Shown piece by piece: positions 52,077-61,662 of a DNA stretch of 64,000 nt (the first letter of the stretch is position 1; the number at the start of each line of letters is the position of its first letter). The position numbers and the translations under genes are program-made. The DNA comes from Bacteroidales bacterium UBA4070 (GTDB taxonomy: Bacteria > Bacteroidota > Bacteroidia > Bacteroidales > VadinHA17), in NCBI GenBank assembly GCA_002383485.1, contig DFYY01000022.1, positions 130,332-194,331 on the forward strand, given 5' to 3'. Under the pieces are notes generated by a model that saw only the letters and a list, made by a program, of their open reading frames with translations, had not been told where the DNA came from and did no database searches.

Positions 52077-53375
52077 ATGAATCTTTTTGCAAAACCGATG
52101 CGAGTTCCGGCAGTAATATTTCTTGTTCTTTTCCTCTTTGTGCCCAGGGTTGGAACCGAGCAGGTTTCCATTATTGGCGGTAACTACGTGCCTGCGCATC
52201 TGCGGATAGACAACTCGCTCACTGATAGCGAGGTGTTCGAGAGTGCAGAGAAAGGCATTGAGTGGTTTATGAGGAACTGGAGTATCAAGGGGGCTTCGGT
52301 TGCAGTTGCAAGGGAGGGAAAACTTCTTTATGCACGTGGCTTCGGCTATGCTTCGGTACCTGATTCCATTCCCGTTGAACCGTATCACCGCTTTCGTGTT
52401 GCCAGTGTATCCAAGCTGATCACGGCAGTTGCAATAATGAAACTTCAGGAGGAGGGTAAGCTCTCGGTCAGTGAAAAGGTTTTCGGTCCGGGTGCAATAC
52501 TTGATGACACCCTGTTTGCCCATCCGAAGGACCGCCGTGTATATGACATTACTGTGGCTCATCTCCTCGCACACGAAGGTGGCTGGTCACAGCGTTTTGG
52601 CGATCAGATGTTCATGCCCGATGTGATTGCAAGGACTATGGATGTACCTATGCCTGTAGACCTGAAGACAATAATCAGGTTTGCGCTCAGCAAGAATCTC
52701 CATTTTACACCTGGAACCGGGCAGTCATACAGCAACCTGGGCTACAGCATACTGGGTCTGGTCATTGAAGAGGCCTCAGGGATGGATTATGAGACTTACT
52801 GCCGCAGGAAGATACTGGAGCCGCTCGGGATTTTTGACATGTCCCTGGGACGTAATCTGCCCGAAGATGCACTTCCGCTTGAGGTCTCGTATTATGAGGT
52901 TGAGAATGCTCCTCTGAAGCCGTCTGTTTACGGTACCGGTGATATGGTGCCTGCAAGCAGGGGAGGAAACGATATTGAAACACTTGGCGCGGCAGGAGGA
53001 TGGGTTGCAACAGCACCTGACCTGATGAGACTCCTGCTGGCGGTTGATGGCTTTGACGAGCCAAAGGATATCTTGCTGCCGGAGAGCATTGAGTTCATGA
53101 CAGATGTATATAACGGATTTGCCCCGGTAGGATGGAGGGCGACAATGCCCAACGGAACATGGTGGCGCACCGGTTCATTCTCCGGCACCACAGCCATGTT
53201 AAAGAGGATGCCGGACGGAACGGCATGGGTGGTGCTGATGAACAGCAGCGCCTGGAATGGTCCCGAACTGACATCGGACATTGACCATATGATGGCCAGA
53301 TTCCTGCAAAGGATCAATGATTGGCCGGAAACAGACCTTTTCAGTTATTCGGTGCCGGTGCCACTCAGATTCTGA
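52077..53375 (+). CDS. Serine hydrolase, class C beta-lactamase-like
   Basis: The 432-residue protein has a signal peptide (residues about 10-25) and the penicillin-binding/beta-lactamase motifs: SVSK at 110-113 (nucleophile S110, K113) and YSNLGYS near residue 222. The third motif (KTG-like) may be WRTGSFSGTT near residue 365. Members include esterases and D-aminopeptidases, so a beta-lactamase role is not implied. It lies alone before the SRAP gene. Confidence 0.85.
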   Translation: MNLFAKPMRVPAVIFLVLFLFVPRVGTEQVSIIGGNYVPAHLRIDNSLTDSEVFESAEKGIEWFMRNWSIKGASVAVAREGKLLYARGFGYASVPDSIPVEPYHRFRVASVSKLITAVAIMKLQEEGKLSVSEKVFGPGAILDDTLFAHPKDRRVYDITVAHLLAHEGGWSQRFGDQMFMPDVIARTMDVPMPVDLKTIIRFALSKNLHFTPGTGQSYSNLGYSILGLVIEEASGMDYETYCRRKILEPLGIFDMSLGRNLPEDALPLEVSYYEVENAPLKPSVYGTGDMVPASRGGNDIETLGAAGGWVATAPDLMRLLLAVDGFDEPKDILLPESIEFMTDVYNGFAPVGWRATMPNGTWWRTGSFSGTTAMLKRMPDGTAWVVLMNSSAWNGPELTSDIDHMMARFLQRINDWPETDLFSYSVPVPLRF

Positions 53376-53411
53376 GGCGCACGGCGAACATAAACCTGGA
53401 ACAGCACTCTT

Positions 53412-54134
53412 GTGTGTTTTACCGTCAACCTGAATATTATTAAGGAAGAGCTTGAGGCGCGTTATGGACGGGAACTTATCGATCACGAAAAGTACCGGCC
53501 GAGTTTCTATTACCATGCCTACAGTCTCCCTTCAATGCCTGTGGTCTGTTCAGACCGCGGTTCTGGCATCCGGCTGTTCAGATGGGGACTGATCCCTTCA
53601 TGGGTCGGAGATGAGGATGAGGCCAATGACATCCTGCTCAAGACCTTCAATGCCCGGTCTGAAACCCTTTCAACAAAGCCTGCCTTCCGTGAGTCGTTTG
53701 CATCACGGCGATGCCTGGTCCCGGTCCGGGGCTTTTTCGAGTGGCAGCACCTTGGTGGCCGGAAGATTCCCTGGTACATCACACTCCGGGGAGAGGATAT
53801 CTTCTCGCTGGCAGGCATATGGGATTCATGGGTGATGCAGGGAGGCATTACCCTTAATACATTCTCGGTGGTAACCACCCGGGCAAACGGGTTGATGGAG
53901 GAGATACACAATACCAAAAAGCGGATGCCGGTGATACTGCCATCGGCTGCAGAAGGGATATGGCTCAGGGAGGGTCTGACCCGGGATTCACTGGCTGCAC
54001 TCATGGAACCGGTTGCCTCAGAGATGCTTGCGGCACATACAGTAAGCCCGCTTATAACAAATGCACGCGCCGACCGCAACCGGCCGGAGCTGATCAAACC
54101 CTACAACTATCCTGTGCAGGGCTCGCTGTTCTGA
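53412..54134 (+). CDS. SOS response-associated peptidase (SRAP, YedK/HMCES family)
   Basis: SRAP proteins form a covalent link with abasic sites in single-stranded DNA through the N-terminal cysteine exposed after removal of Met1; here the start is MCFTV. Other marks are FNARSETLSTKPAFRESF, RCLVPVRGFFEWQ and NTKKRMPVIL with the catalytic glutamate and histidine regions typical of the family. The 240 residues are of normal length. It is convergent with the TonB-like gene. Confidence 0.92.
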   Translation: MCFTVNLNIIKEELEARYGRELIDHEKYRPSFYYHAYSLPSMPVVCSDRGSGIRLFRWGLIPSWVGDEDEANDILLKTFNARSETLSTKPAFRESFASRRCLVPVRGFFEWQHLGGRKIPWYITLRGEDIFSLAGIWDSWVMQGGITLNTFSVVTTRANGLMEEIHNTKKRMPVILPSAAEGIWLREGLTRDSLAALMEPVASEMLAAHTVSPLITNARADRNRPELIKPYNYPVQGSLF

Positions 54135-54139
54135 TAATC

Positions 54140-54880
54140 TCAGTTCTGTGATACAAAAACGAAGGTCAGGTAGCCTGCCTGTTTCTCGGGAGCGCTCTGG
54201 TCTGCATTGAACCTGGACTTGAAGGCGTGTTCCACTGCCGTCTCAATGAGACAGGGATCCTTGGTGTTTGACAGCTTTGAGGCAGGCTCTGCCTTTACCA
54301 CCGTTCCGCTGCGGTCAACCACGATGGCAAGCGTTATCTGGCCAGCACTCTGGCATTTGTAGATGGGAATCGGCAGGTAGACGTGATAACGTTTCCCCAG
54401 ATCGTAATAGATGCGTGTGGGACCCCTGAAGGTCCCCTTCTCCTGCGGCTTTTCCTTCTTTTCGGTGACCTGCGGCTCTACTTTATCCTCGGGGATAACT
54501 ATCTCTTCCGTTCCAGCCTCTTCGGCAACCTTTCGGTCATCGATAAAATTCTTTTCGTTAAGGAGACCGCTCTTCACCATCTCCTCCTTGACCATCTCCT
54601 CGTACTCCTTTGGGTCGATATCAAGAGGCTTGTCAGCGAGGTTCTTGATGACATTTACCATCTCTTCGGGGCTGAGCCCTTCAAACTGGTCACTTTTTGC
54701 AAGCTCTATCGCCTTCTCCATATCCGGATCAGGCATCTCCTCTTCGATGGCCAGGATGATCTCTGCAGCCAGCTCACGCTGCATTGCGGAGATCTTAACT
54801 GACACAAAGATCACCGCCACCGTCAGGTGAATTATGATTGTGGCCATTATGGCGGTGAAAGTGATCTCAAACCTGTTCAT
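54140..54880 (-). CDS. TonB-like energy-transducing protein
   Basis: The 246-residue protein has one N-terminal membrane helix (FTAIMATIIIHLTVAVIF), an acidic linker and a C-terminal TonB-like domain (GQITLAIVVDRSGTVVKAEP, then ETAVEHAFKSRF). It lacks the long proline-rich spacer of E. coli TonB. It may connect inner-membrane energy to outer-membrane receptors; the receptor gene lies 46 bases upstream on the same strand. Confidence 0.8.
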   Translation of the reverse strand: MNRFEITFTAIMATIIIHLTVAVIFVSVKISAMQRELAAEIILAIEEEMPDPDMEKAIELAKSDQFEGLSPEEMVNVIKNLADKPLDIDPKEYEEMVKEEMVKSGLLNEKNFIDDRKVAEEAGTEEIVIPEDKVEPQVTEKKEKPQEKGTFRGPTRIYYDLGKRYHVYLPIPIYKCQSAGQITLAIVVDRSGTVVKAEPASKLSNTKDPCLIETAVEHAFKSRFNADQSAPEKQAGYLTFVFVSQN

Positions 54881-54926
54881 CAGGGTACGAAATTAGAAAT
54901 AATTGTTACTCTGACCCATTTATACG

Positions 54927-57350
54927 TCAGAATTGTGCAGTCAGTTTCAGGTTGAGGCTTCTTCTTGTCAGGTAGTTGGGCACAGCGAATTCCCTGGTTT
55001 CACCCTGGCTGTTTCTGATGGTACGGATCCATGTGTAAGAAATGGTGTTCCTGATATCAGCCAGATTGAATATCTCAAACCCGGCTACCATCTCTTTTAT
55101 GAAAGACTTTTTGCCTGGTCTCTCTCCGTTAATCAGCACCTTTGAAAATCCTATGTCAATTCTCCGGTAGGGAGGCATCCTGAACCATACATCCCACTGC
55201 TGCCTGCCGGGAGGCGATGTCGGTATTCCTGTTCCGAAGGCGATGTTGATATGCGCCCGGAAGTCGGGATGAGACGGAAGATAGTCCTGGAAGAAGATGC
55301 TGGCATGCACCCTCTGGTCGAAGGGTGCCGGGAACCGACCCGAGGACAGGGAGGGGATCTGCATTTCCGATTTCATGAGAGAGAGGCTGAACCACGACTC
55401 CACTCCCGGCACGAATTCACCGTTAATCCTCATGTCCAGTCCGGCCGAATAGCCATCTGCAGTGTTACCGTTGTAATAGACAACCCTGACATTGTCAACC
55501 TGATAAGGGATAAGCCGGTCAAACCTTTTGCCCCAGGCTTCTGCCGTTAACCTGAACGGTCTGTTCCATGCAGTGAAGTCGAAGCGTGCTCCTGCTGTCA
55601 GGTGGTATGACCTCTGTGCCTTAAGGCGGCCCTGGTCAGTAGTCTCTTCAGCCATCAGTTCCCTGCCGCCGGGAGGCTGGTGGTATGCTCCGGCAGCAAC
55701 GTACAGAGAGAGCCGGCTGGTCAGTTCTGTCCTGATTGAGACACGCGGAGAGACAAGCAGCTCAGAGCTATAGGTGTCATAGGTGGCCCTGATTCCAGCG
55801 TTCAGACCGGAGGGCATGCCGGCCAGGAGAAACCCGGTCTTGCCAATTATCCATCCTGCAGCAGTGAGGCTCCCGGCATCGACGCTCAGATCAGTTCGTG
55901 AAAAGAGGGCCAGGCCTTCATCTGCATCCCTGAGGGTATACCCTGCCGAATCAACACGCAGCCATTCGTTACGGCTGGCATTGTAGCCGCGGTAGCTTGC
56001 CGTGGCGCCCCACTCGAGCCCGTTTCTTCCGGGGAAAGCTGATCCGCGATAAGTTACTGTTGCCGTTGCACTTCTGTATGTATTGCGGGCGTGGGCTAGC
56101 CAGCTGCCAACGCCTGCATTGAGGAGCGTATCAGGCTGATTCTCCGTTCCTTCATACTTATCCAGCGAGAAGAGATTGTAAGCGCCCCTGATGTCATAGT
56201 TCTCATATTCACCGGCAATATTTGCTGAGAAGATGAACTTGGAAACAAGGATATTGCTATGTCTGAGTTCGATAGCCATGGCGCCTCCGCCGCTGTCGTA
56301 CCGGTCCTGTTCCCCACCTTCGAAGAAAGCGTAGAGCCTGTAGGCGTTTTCAACGGTCCCGAAGGTTGTTGTCCTGCTCTGCGGAATGAATGCATACCGG
56401 TTTGTAGAGCCCCAGAGTGAAAGAGTCAGCCTGACGCCGTTGTCTGCCTTGAATCCTCCTGTAGCCTGTATGTCAGCAAAATGAGGTCTGTAAGCACCAC
56501 GCTCGTCAAGACTTCCCAGCAGGATGGCGTTGGAACGGTACCGTCCACCGGCAATGAACCATAGTCGTCCGTCACTGCTACGGGCCCCGGCATGAGCCGA
56601 GGAGGTGAGCATGCTGAGAGAAAGAGAGCCTTCCCTTTTTACCGGCTCGCGGTAAGTGATGTCAAGGACTGACGACATCCGGTCGCCATAGGCAGCGCTG
56701 AATCCTCCCGGGGAAAAATTCACCGAGGCAGTCAGATCAGGATTGATCCGGCTCAGCCCTTCCTGCTGACCTGTCCTGATAAGGAAAGGGCGATACACCT
56801 CCACATCGTTGATATAGACGAGGTTTTCGTCATAGCTTCCGCCTCTGACAGAATATCCTGAGCTCAGTTCGCTGAAAGAGGAGACGCCTGGCAGGGTGGC
56901 TATTGCCGCCTCTATGCCGCCTGCTACCGCAGGTATCACCGCCCCTGCTACAGTGGGGATGTTGATGACTGTAATGTTGTCAGGCCGCGATGCCCTTATC
57001 TCCACCCCATCAATGGTGGTGACAACAGGCACAAGCCTGATCGTGATGCCTTCCAGCGTGCCGTTCAGATCAAGTGTAACCGTATCGGTAACATAACCGA
57101 CGCTTGAGAACCTCAGGCTGATCTTCTCAATCCCTCCCGGGGCGAACCGGAGCCGGAAAGAGCCGTCTTCACTGCATATTGTACCTGTACCTAGAGAAGG
57201 GATGTAGACTGTGGCGCCGATGACGGCAACACCTGCCGTATCAGTGACTGTACCTGTGATTAACTTCTCCTGCCCCTGCAGAAGGCCGGAGAAAATGAAC
57301 ATAATAAATACCTGAAAAAGAAGAAGTCTTATCCTTGAAGACCATGCCAT
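54927..57350 (-). CDS. TonB-dependent receptor with carboxypeptidase-regulatory N-terminus
   Basis: This 807-residue outer-membrane protein has a signal peptide, a CarboxypepD_reg-like domain (TGTVTDTAGVAVIGATVYIP), a plug domain (LPGVSSFSELSSGYSVRGGS, then LVYINDVEVYRPFL) and a beta-barrel ending RRSLNLKLTAQF with a terminal aromatic residue. No SusD-like partner is present, so it need not be a glycan system. It follows the small CarboxypepD-type protein (one-base overlap) and precedes the TonB-like gene. Confidence 0.92.
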   Translation of the reverse strand: MAWSSRIRLLLFQVFIMFIFSGLLQGQEKLITGTVTDTAGVAVIGATVYIPSLGTGTICSEDGSFRLRFAPGGIEKISLRFSSVGYVTDTVTLDLNGTLEGITIRLVPVVTTIDGVEIRASRPDNITVINIPTVAGAVIPAVAGGIEAAIATLPGVSSFSELSSGYSVRGGSYDENLVYINDVEVYRPFLIRTGQQEGLSRINPDLTASVNFSPGGFSAAYGDRMSSVLDITYREPVKREGSLSLSMLTSSAHAGARSSDGRLWFIAGGRYRSNAILLGSLDERGAYRPHFADIQATGGFKADNGVRLTLSLWGSTNRYAFIPQSRTTTFGTVENAYRLYAFFEGGEQDRYDSGGGAMAIELRHSNILVSKFIFSANIAGEYENYDIRGAYNLFSLDKYEGTENQPDTLLNAGVGSWLAHARNTYRSATATVTYRGSAFPGRNGLEWGATASYRGYNASRNEWLRVDSAGYTLRDADEGLALFSRTDLSVDAGSLTAAGWIIGKTGFLLAGMPSGLNAGIRATYDTYSSELLVSPRVSIRTELTSRLSLYVAAGAYHQPPGGRELMAEETTDQGRLKAQRSYHLTAGARFDFTAWNRPFRLTAEAWGKRFDRLIPYQVDNVRVVYYNGNTADGYSAGLDMRINGEFVPGVESWFSLSLMKSEMQIPSLSSGRFPAPFDQRVHASIFFQDYLPSHPDFRAHINIAFGTGIPTSPPGRQQWDVWFRMPPYRRIDIGFSKVLINGERPGKKSFIKEMVAGFEIFNLADIRNTISYTWIRTIRNSQGETREFAVPNYLTRRSLNLKLTAQF

Positions 57351-58030
57351 CAGTCACTCTTTTTTTTCTTGCGCACCTTGATCTTTTTGACCTTTGTGGT
57401 TTTTGAGGGTTCATTCTTAAGCATTCCGTCCTTTACGCCCCTGACGAATTTCTGCCAGGCAAAGGGATTCAGCAGGTTATTGGCCGGCATCTGTCCCCTG
57501 GTGTACAGATTGTCAGACATCTGCTGCATTGTGTAACGGTAAGCCTGACCGGGAGTGGGAGTCATGTCGCTCCATATCTGTTGCTGAATCATGGCAAGAT
57601 TATATTCCATGTTCTCTATCAGCGGGTCTGCCGGTTTGTTCTCCAGGACGGCCCGTTTGAATTCAGAATAGGTCTTCCAGGGCAGGACGATTACTTCGCC
57701 GATAAGTATGGTGTCAGTAACCATGATAACATCGGTGATGTAATGATTGCCTGCTGCAGTGCCGGGAACGGTAAGGAGAGTCGGTTTGAACCCGATGGCG
57801 CTGAAGAATATGGTGTCACCCGGAACACTTATAATGGAGAAGATTCCCCTGTGGTCACTGGCAGCTCCGCGTCGCAGATGCTTTGAAAAGATGCTTACGT
57901 CAGGAACAATGTTCCCAAGTTCGTCAGCGGTCAGTCCGTCTATCTGGATATACCTTCTCTCACCGTCCTGGGCGAACAGCTGCGACAACATCAGGACCAG
58001 CATGACACAAATCACCAAAAACTTCTTCAA
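57350..58030 (-). CDS. Secreted carboxypeptidase-regulatory-domain protein
   Basis: The 226-residue protein has a signal peptide (MKKFLVICVMLVLMLSQLFA), a CarboxypepD_reg-like beta sandwich (LTADELGNIVPDVSIFSKHL, then HRGIFSIISVPGDTIFFSAI) and a helical C-terminal part ending in a very basic tail (KVKKIKVRKKKKSD). Proteins of this type accompany TonB-dependent receptors in Bacteroidota. Its stop shares one base with the receptor start (TGATG). Confidence 0.75.
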   Translation of the reverse strand: MKKFLVICVMLVLMLSQLFAQDGERRYIQIDGLTADELGNIVPDVSIFSKHLRRGAASDHRGIFSIISVPGDTIFFSAIGFKPTLLTVPGTAAGNHYITDVIMVTDTILIGEVIVLPWKTYSEFKRAVLENKPADPLIENMEYNLAMIQQQIWSDMTPTPGQAYRYTMQQMSDNLYTRGQMPANNLLNPFAWQKFVRGVKDGMLKNEPSKTTKVKKIKVRKKKKSD

Positions 58031-58146
58031 CGACAGATATTTTTGCGTTGTAAAGTAAACAATAATGACATTTACTTCTTGATTTTAACTTAACTTTAAT
58101 GATCTTTACTGTCACCGCAAAAGAAAAAACTAAAAGCTAAAAAAAT

Positions 58147-59766
58147 ATGCAAAAACTCTTATTACTTGGAGATGAGGCAATTGCACAGGCGGCCCTGGAC
58201 TCCGGTCTGAGTGGTATGTATGCATATCCCGGAACTCCGTCAACGGAGATTATGGAGTACATACAGGCTTCAGGGCAGGCTGCTGAAGACGGGGTGCACA
58301 GGGAGTGGTCCTCGAATGAGAAGACTGCCATGGAAGCCGCACTGGGTATGTCCTATGCCGGCAAGAGGGTGATGGTTGCCATGAAGCATGTAGGCCTCAA
58401 TGTGGCTGCTGATGCCTTCATCAATTCGGCAGTGACCGGTGTTAACGGCGGTCTGGTGGTTGTCTCTGCTGATGATCCGTCGATGCATTCTTCACAGAAT
58501 GAGCAGGATTCACGGTTCTACGGGAAATTTGCCCTGGTGCCGGTCCTGGAGCCCCGCAACCAGCAGGAGGCTTATGACATGATCTTTGACGCCTTTGAGC
58601 TCTCGGAAAAATACAGGTTACCGGTACTTTTCAGGATAACGACACGTCTGGCACATTCGCGGTCAGCGGTGGTCAGGAGAGAAAAGAGGGTACAGAACAT
58701 CCTGGCGTTGCCATCCAATCCGCGTCAGTTTGTGCTTTTACCGGCGATAGCACGGAAGCAGTACAGGGTGCTCACAGGCACCTATGAGAAGCTGCGCACG
58801 GATCCGGTACTTGAAAGTTACAACAGACTGAGTGTGGGGAAGGGCAGGGATACAGGCGTCATTGCCTGCGGGATTGCTTACAACTATCTGATGGAAAACA
58901 TCAGTGACAGTGCAGAGGATTATCATCTGCTGACTGTTGGTGCCTATCCTCTGAACAAGGAGAAGGCTGAACTCCTTGTTAAAAGTTGTGACAGGGTCCT
59001 GGTACTGGAAGAAGGGTATCCCATGATCGAGGAGCATCTTAGGGGGTTGCTTGACAGGGATGTAACCGTACTGGGGCGAATGGATGGCACAGTGCCGCGT
59101 GACGGAGAACTGAATCCGGCAATAGTGGCTGCCGCCCTCGGGCTGAGGGTATCATACGGAAAGGATGTTCCGTCACTGGTGCGCCAGCGGCCACCATCGT
59201 TCTGCAAGGGATGCGGTCATGCAGATCTTTACTCGGCACTTGCAGATGTGATGGCTGAGGCCGGTCCCGGAAGGGTTTTTTCAGACATCGGTTGCTACAC
59301 CCTTGGAGCGCTGCCGCCTTACAATTTGGTGAATTCATGCGTTGACATGGGTGCTTCCGTCACGATGGCTGTGGGCGCTGCAGATGCCGGACTGTTCCCG
59401 GCTGTGGCAGTGATAGGCGACTCTACCTTCACTCACTCGGGCATGACTGGGTTGCTTGATGCAGTTTTGAAGGACTCTCCGATAACCCTGATAATCTCTG
59501 ACAATTCCACCACCGGCATGACCGGCGGGCAGAAGTCACAGGCCACTGACAGGATCGAGAGCATTTGCCTCGGCCTGGGGGTTGATCCCGGGCATCTCAG
59601 GGTAATTGTGCCTCTGAAGAAGAATCATGAGGAGAACAAGGCCATTATTCGCGCAGAGCTGTATCACCGTGGTCTGTCAGTGGTACTTGCAAGACGTGAA
59701 TGCATCCAGACTGCCTCACGGAACAAAAAGGCAGAAGCGGCAGGGAAAAACAAAAAAAGTGAATAA
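58147..59766 (+). CDS. iorA: Indolepyruvate:ferredoxin oxidoreductase, alpha subunit
   Basis: The thiamine-dependent subunit oxidatively decarboxylates aryl pyruvates from aromatic amino-acid breakdown and passes electrons to ferredoxin. The 539 residues include AYPGTPSTEIMEYIQ and VHREWSSNEKTAMEAALGMS (N-terminal half) and PPSFCKGCGHADLYSAL, then GDSTFTHSGMTGLLD and ISDNSTTGMTGGQ (thiamine-binding half). The C-terminal double 4Fe-4S domain of archaeal IorA is absent; the protein ends in a lysine-rich tail. iorB starts one base after the stop. Confidence 0.95.
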   Translation: MQKLLLLGDEAIAQAALDSGLSGMYAYPGTPSTEIMEYIQASGQAAEDGVHREWSSNEKTAMEAALGMSYAGKRVMVAMKHVGLNVAADAFINSAVTGVNGGLVVVSADDPSMHSSQNEQDSRFYGKFALVPVLEPRNQQEAYDMIFDAFELSEKYRLPVLFRITTRLAHSRSAVVRREKRVQNILALPSNPRQFVLLPAIARKQYRVLTGTYEKLRTDPVLESYNRLSVGKGRDTGVIACGIAYNYLMENISDSAEDYHLLTVGAYPLNKEKAELLVKSCDRVLVLEEGYPMIEEHLRGLLDRDVTVLGRMDGTVPRDGELNPAIVAAALGLRVSYGKDVPSLVRQRPPSFCKGCGHADLYSALADVMAEAGPGRVFSDIGCYTLGALPPYNLVNSCVDMGASVTMAVGAADAGLFPAVAVIGDSTFTHSGMTGLLDAVLKDSPITLIISDNSTTGMTGGQKSQATDRIESICLGLGVDPGHLRVIVPLKKNHEENKAIIRAELYHRGLSVVLARRECIQTASRNKKAEAAGKNKKSE

Positions 59767-59767
59767 G

Positions 59768-60343
59768 ATGAAATGTGATATTATACTTGCAGGTGTTGGC
59801 GGACAGGGTATACTCTCCATTGCCGCCACGATAGGCCTTGCAGCCGTGGAGCAGAACCTCTTCCTCAAGCAGGCAGAGGTGCACGGAATGAGTCAGAGGG
59901 GCGGTGACGTCCAGTCGCATCTCAGGCTCTCCGACTCGGTGATATGGTCTGATCTGATCCCGCACGGAGGAGCTGACCTGATCATCAGTGTCGAACCTAT
60001 GGAAGCCCTCCGCTATCTGCCGTGGCTCTCTCCGGACGGATGGCTTGTGACTAACACGGTCCCGTTTGTCAACATTCCTGATTATCCCGCGGCAGGAGAG
60101 GTTCTCGCTGAACTCGGCAGGTCCGGAAATACCATTGCAATTGATGCAGACGGTATTGCCAGAGACCTGGGGTCGTCCCGTTCAGGCAATATGGTGATAC
60201 TGGGCGCTGCCTCTTCCTTTATCTCCATGCCGTTCACTGCACTGGAGAATGCTGTCAGGAAGATGTTCCGACGTAAGGGAGAAGAGGTTGCAGAGGTTAA
60301 CCTTAAGGCTCTTCGTGCCGGCAGGGATGCTGCCGGCAGGTAG
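59768..60343 (+). CDS. iorB: Indolepyruvate:ferredoxin oxidoreductase, beta subunit
   Basis: The 191-residue gamma-type domain of 2-oxoacid oxidoreductases begins CDIILAGVGGQGILSIAATI, followed by AEVHGMSQRGGDVQSHLRLS, both characteristic. It completes the enzyme with IorA, encoded one base upstream. The ATG at 59768 is chosen. Presence of this pair supports an anaerobic lifestyle with ferredoxin-linked amino-acid metabolism. A hairpin terminator lies about 85 bases after the stop. Confidence 0.95.
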   Translation: MKCDIILAGVGGQGILSIAATIGLAAVEQNLFLKQAEVHGMSQRGGDVQSHLRLSDSVIWSDLIPHGGADLIISVEPMEALRYLPWLSPDGWLVTNTVPFVNIPDYPAAGEVLAELGRSGNTIAIDADGIARDLGSSRSGNMVILGAASSFISMPFTALENAVRKMFRRKGEEVAEVNLKALRAGRDAAGR

Positions 60344-60426
60344 AAGCGCATTATGAGTCGCGTGGCAATCAGTGACGGATGTACTTTGTCTGTCATGGTG
60401 CTGTGACAGACACATACCGTAATAAA

Positions 60427-60453
60427 CAGGCCCCGGCATTGTGCCGGGGCCTG
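60427..60453. terminator. Strong GC hairpin between iorB and ssb
   Basis: A perfect 12-bp stem (CAGGCCCCGGCA with TGCCGGGGCCTG) and a TTG loop lie between the converging iorB and ssb genes. No T-run follows on either strand, so it is either a bidirectional terminator of unusual type or an mRNA-stabilising end. A smaller stem (TCTGTCA with TGACAGA, 60389-60411) precedes it. Confidence 0.6.
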
Positions 60454-60528
60454 TCCGCGAGACATCCATCCTCCAATTTTCAACCCCTCAGTCATTGCGG
60501 ATTGCCTTAGAGTGTCCACACTGCCGGA

Positions 60529-60975
60529 TCATTTGCCCCGGCTCTTACCGCTGCGTCCGCCTGCTTCGCTGCCCGGCATGGGCTCTGCCTCTCCCTCATG
60601 CTCCGTCTCTGGTTCATCGGTGATCATCTCCCGTGACTTGTTCCCCTGGCTGAGCAACACCAGGTCAGTAGCCACGATCTCAGTGACATTCCGCTGAACA
60701 CCATTCTTGTCAGTGTAGCTCCGGTAGCTGATACGCCCCTCAATGCACACTTCCCTCCCTTTGCCCAGGAACTTCGAGGAGAGCTCGGCAAGACCGTTCC
60801 ATGCAACTATGCTGTGCCATGTGGTCTCGTCAATCTTTGATCCCTCGGCATTCCTGTAACTCTCATTCGTCGCAAGATTGAAATGAGCAACCTTCTTTCC
60901 GCTCTCAAGCGTCCTGATCTCCGGGTCCTGACCCAGGCGACCGATCAACTGTACCTTGTTTCTTAATGCATTCAT
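60529..60975 (-). CDS. ssb: Single-stranded DNA-binding protein, without acidic C-terminal tip
   Basis: The ATG at 60975 gives 148 residues: an OB fold starting MNALRNKVQLIGRLGQDPEI with KVAHFNLATNESYRN and EGRISYRSYTDKNG. Housekeeping SSB ends in an acidic tip (like DDDIPF) used to recruit partners. This one ends GSEAGGRSGKSRGK, basic instead of acidic. It may be an accessory SSB, or its end may have been altered. An in-frame ATG at 61035 would add 20 unrelated residues. Confidence 0.9.
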   Translation of the reverse strand: MNALRNKVQLIGRLGQDPEIRTLESGKKVAHFNLATNESYRNAEGSKIDETTWHSIVAWNGLAELSSKFLGKGREVCIEGRISYRSYTDKNGVQRNVTEIVATDLVLLSQGNKSREMITDEPETEHEGEAEPMPGSEAGGRSGKSRGK

Positions 60976-61171
60976 GATTCTGGTTTTTAAGTTAATAATG
61001 CTGTTAACGAAACAAATTTGCACCCTGCTCCGCATAAGATTCGGTTGTTAATCATTTCTATCCGCTTAAAAGTCGTTTATATCCGTTTTTAAACGGGTTA
61101 CAGAATAATAATCAGGTTGATATGCGAATTATGAAGAATAAAATTTTCATATCTTTATCAAAACATTCGCT

Positions 61172-61549
61172 GTGGAAAGAGTATGTCTTGACTGCGGAGC
61201 CCGGCTCCTTGGGCGGTCTGATAAGAAATTCTGTTCCGATCAGTGCCGCAACAATTACAACAACCGTCTTAACCGTGATCAGAACAATTATGTCCGTAAC
61301 GTACATGCGCAGCTGCGGCGCAACAGGAAGATCCTTGCGGACCTTTATGAAGACGGGCATCACCGTATTCACCGTGATGCCCTGACGGCGCAGGGTTACA
61401 ACTTCACCTTCTTCACACACCTGGTAGAGACGAAAGAGGGCGAACGCTGGTCTTACTGCTTCGAATATGGCTACACTGAGACTGAGGATGGATACCTGGG
61501 TCTGAGGAGATGCAGCACCTACCTCGAGATGCCTGAGGAAGAAGAGTAA
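61172..61549 (+). CDS. Conserved zinc-ribbon protein of unknown function
   Basis: The 125-residue protein has an N-terminal zinc-ribbon-like motif (CLDCGARLLGRSDKKFCSDQC, cysteines at residues 5, 8, 21 and 25) followed by RNNYNNRLNRDQNNYVRNVH, recognisable in many Bacteroidota proteins. No ATG is available; the frame opens with GTG at 61172, and no in-frame ATG lies between it and the upstream stop at 61139. The function is unknown; the basic segment may bind nucleic acid. Confidence 0.75.
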   Translation: MERVCLDCGARLLGRSDKKFCSDQCRNNYNNRLNRDQNNYVRNVHAQLRRNRKILADLYEDGHHRIHRDALTAQGYNFTFFTHLVETKEGERWSYCFEYGYTETEDGYLGLRRCSTYLEMPEEEE

Positions 61550-61662
61550 TGCCAATGCGGACAGGGAACGGGAAAGCTTCGGCTTCTCATCCCAGGCAAA
61601 CCATGGGTAACGCATTACAGTGAATTGTTTTTTGTATGTTTGAAGCTCAAAAGAAACGGGAG

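Noticed and set aside
58147..59766. IorA as truncated because it lacks the C-terminal ferredoxin domain
   Set aside because: Bacteroidota IorA proteins are commonly of this length, and the thiamine-binding half is complete.
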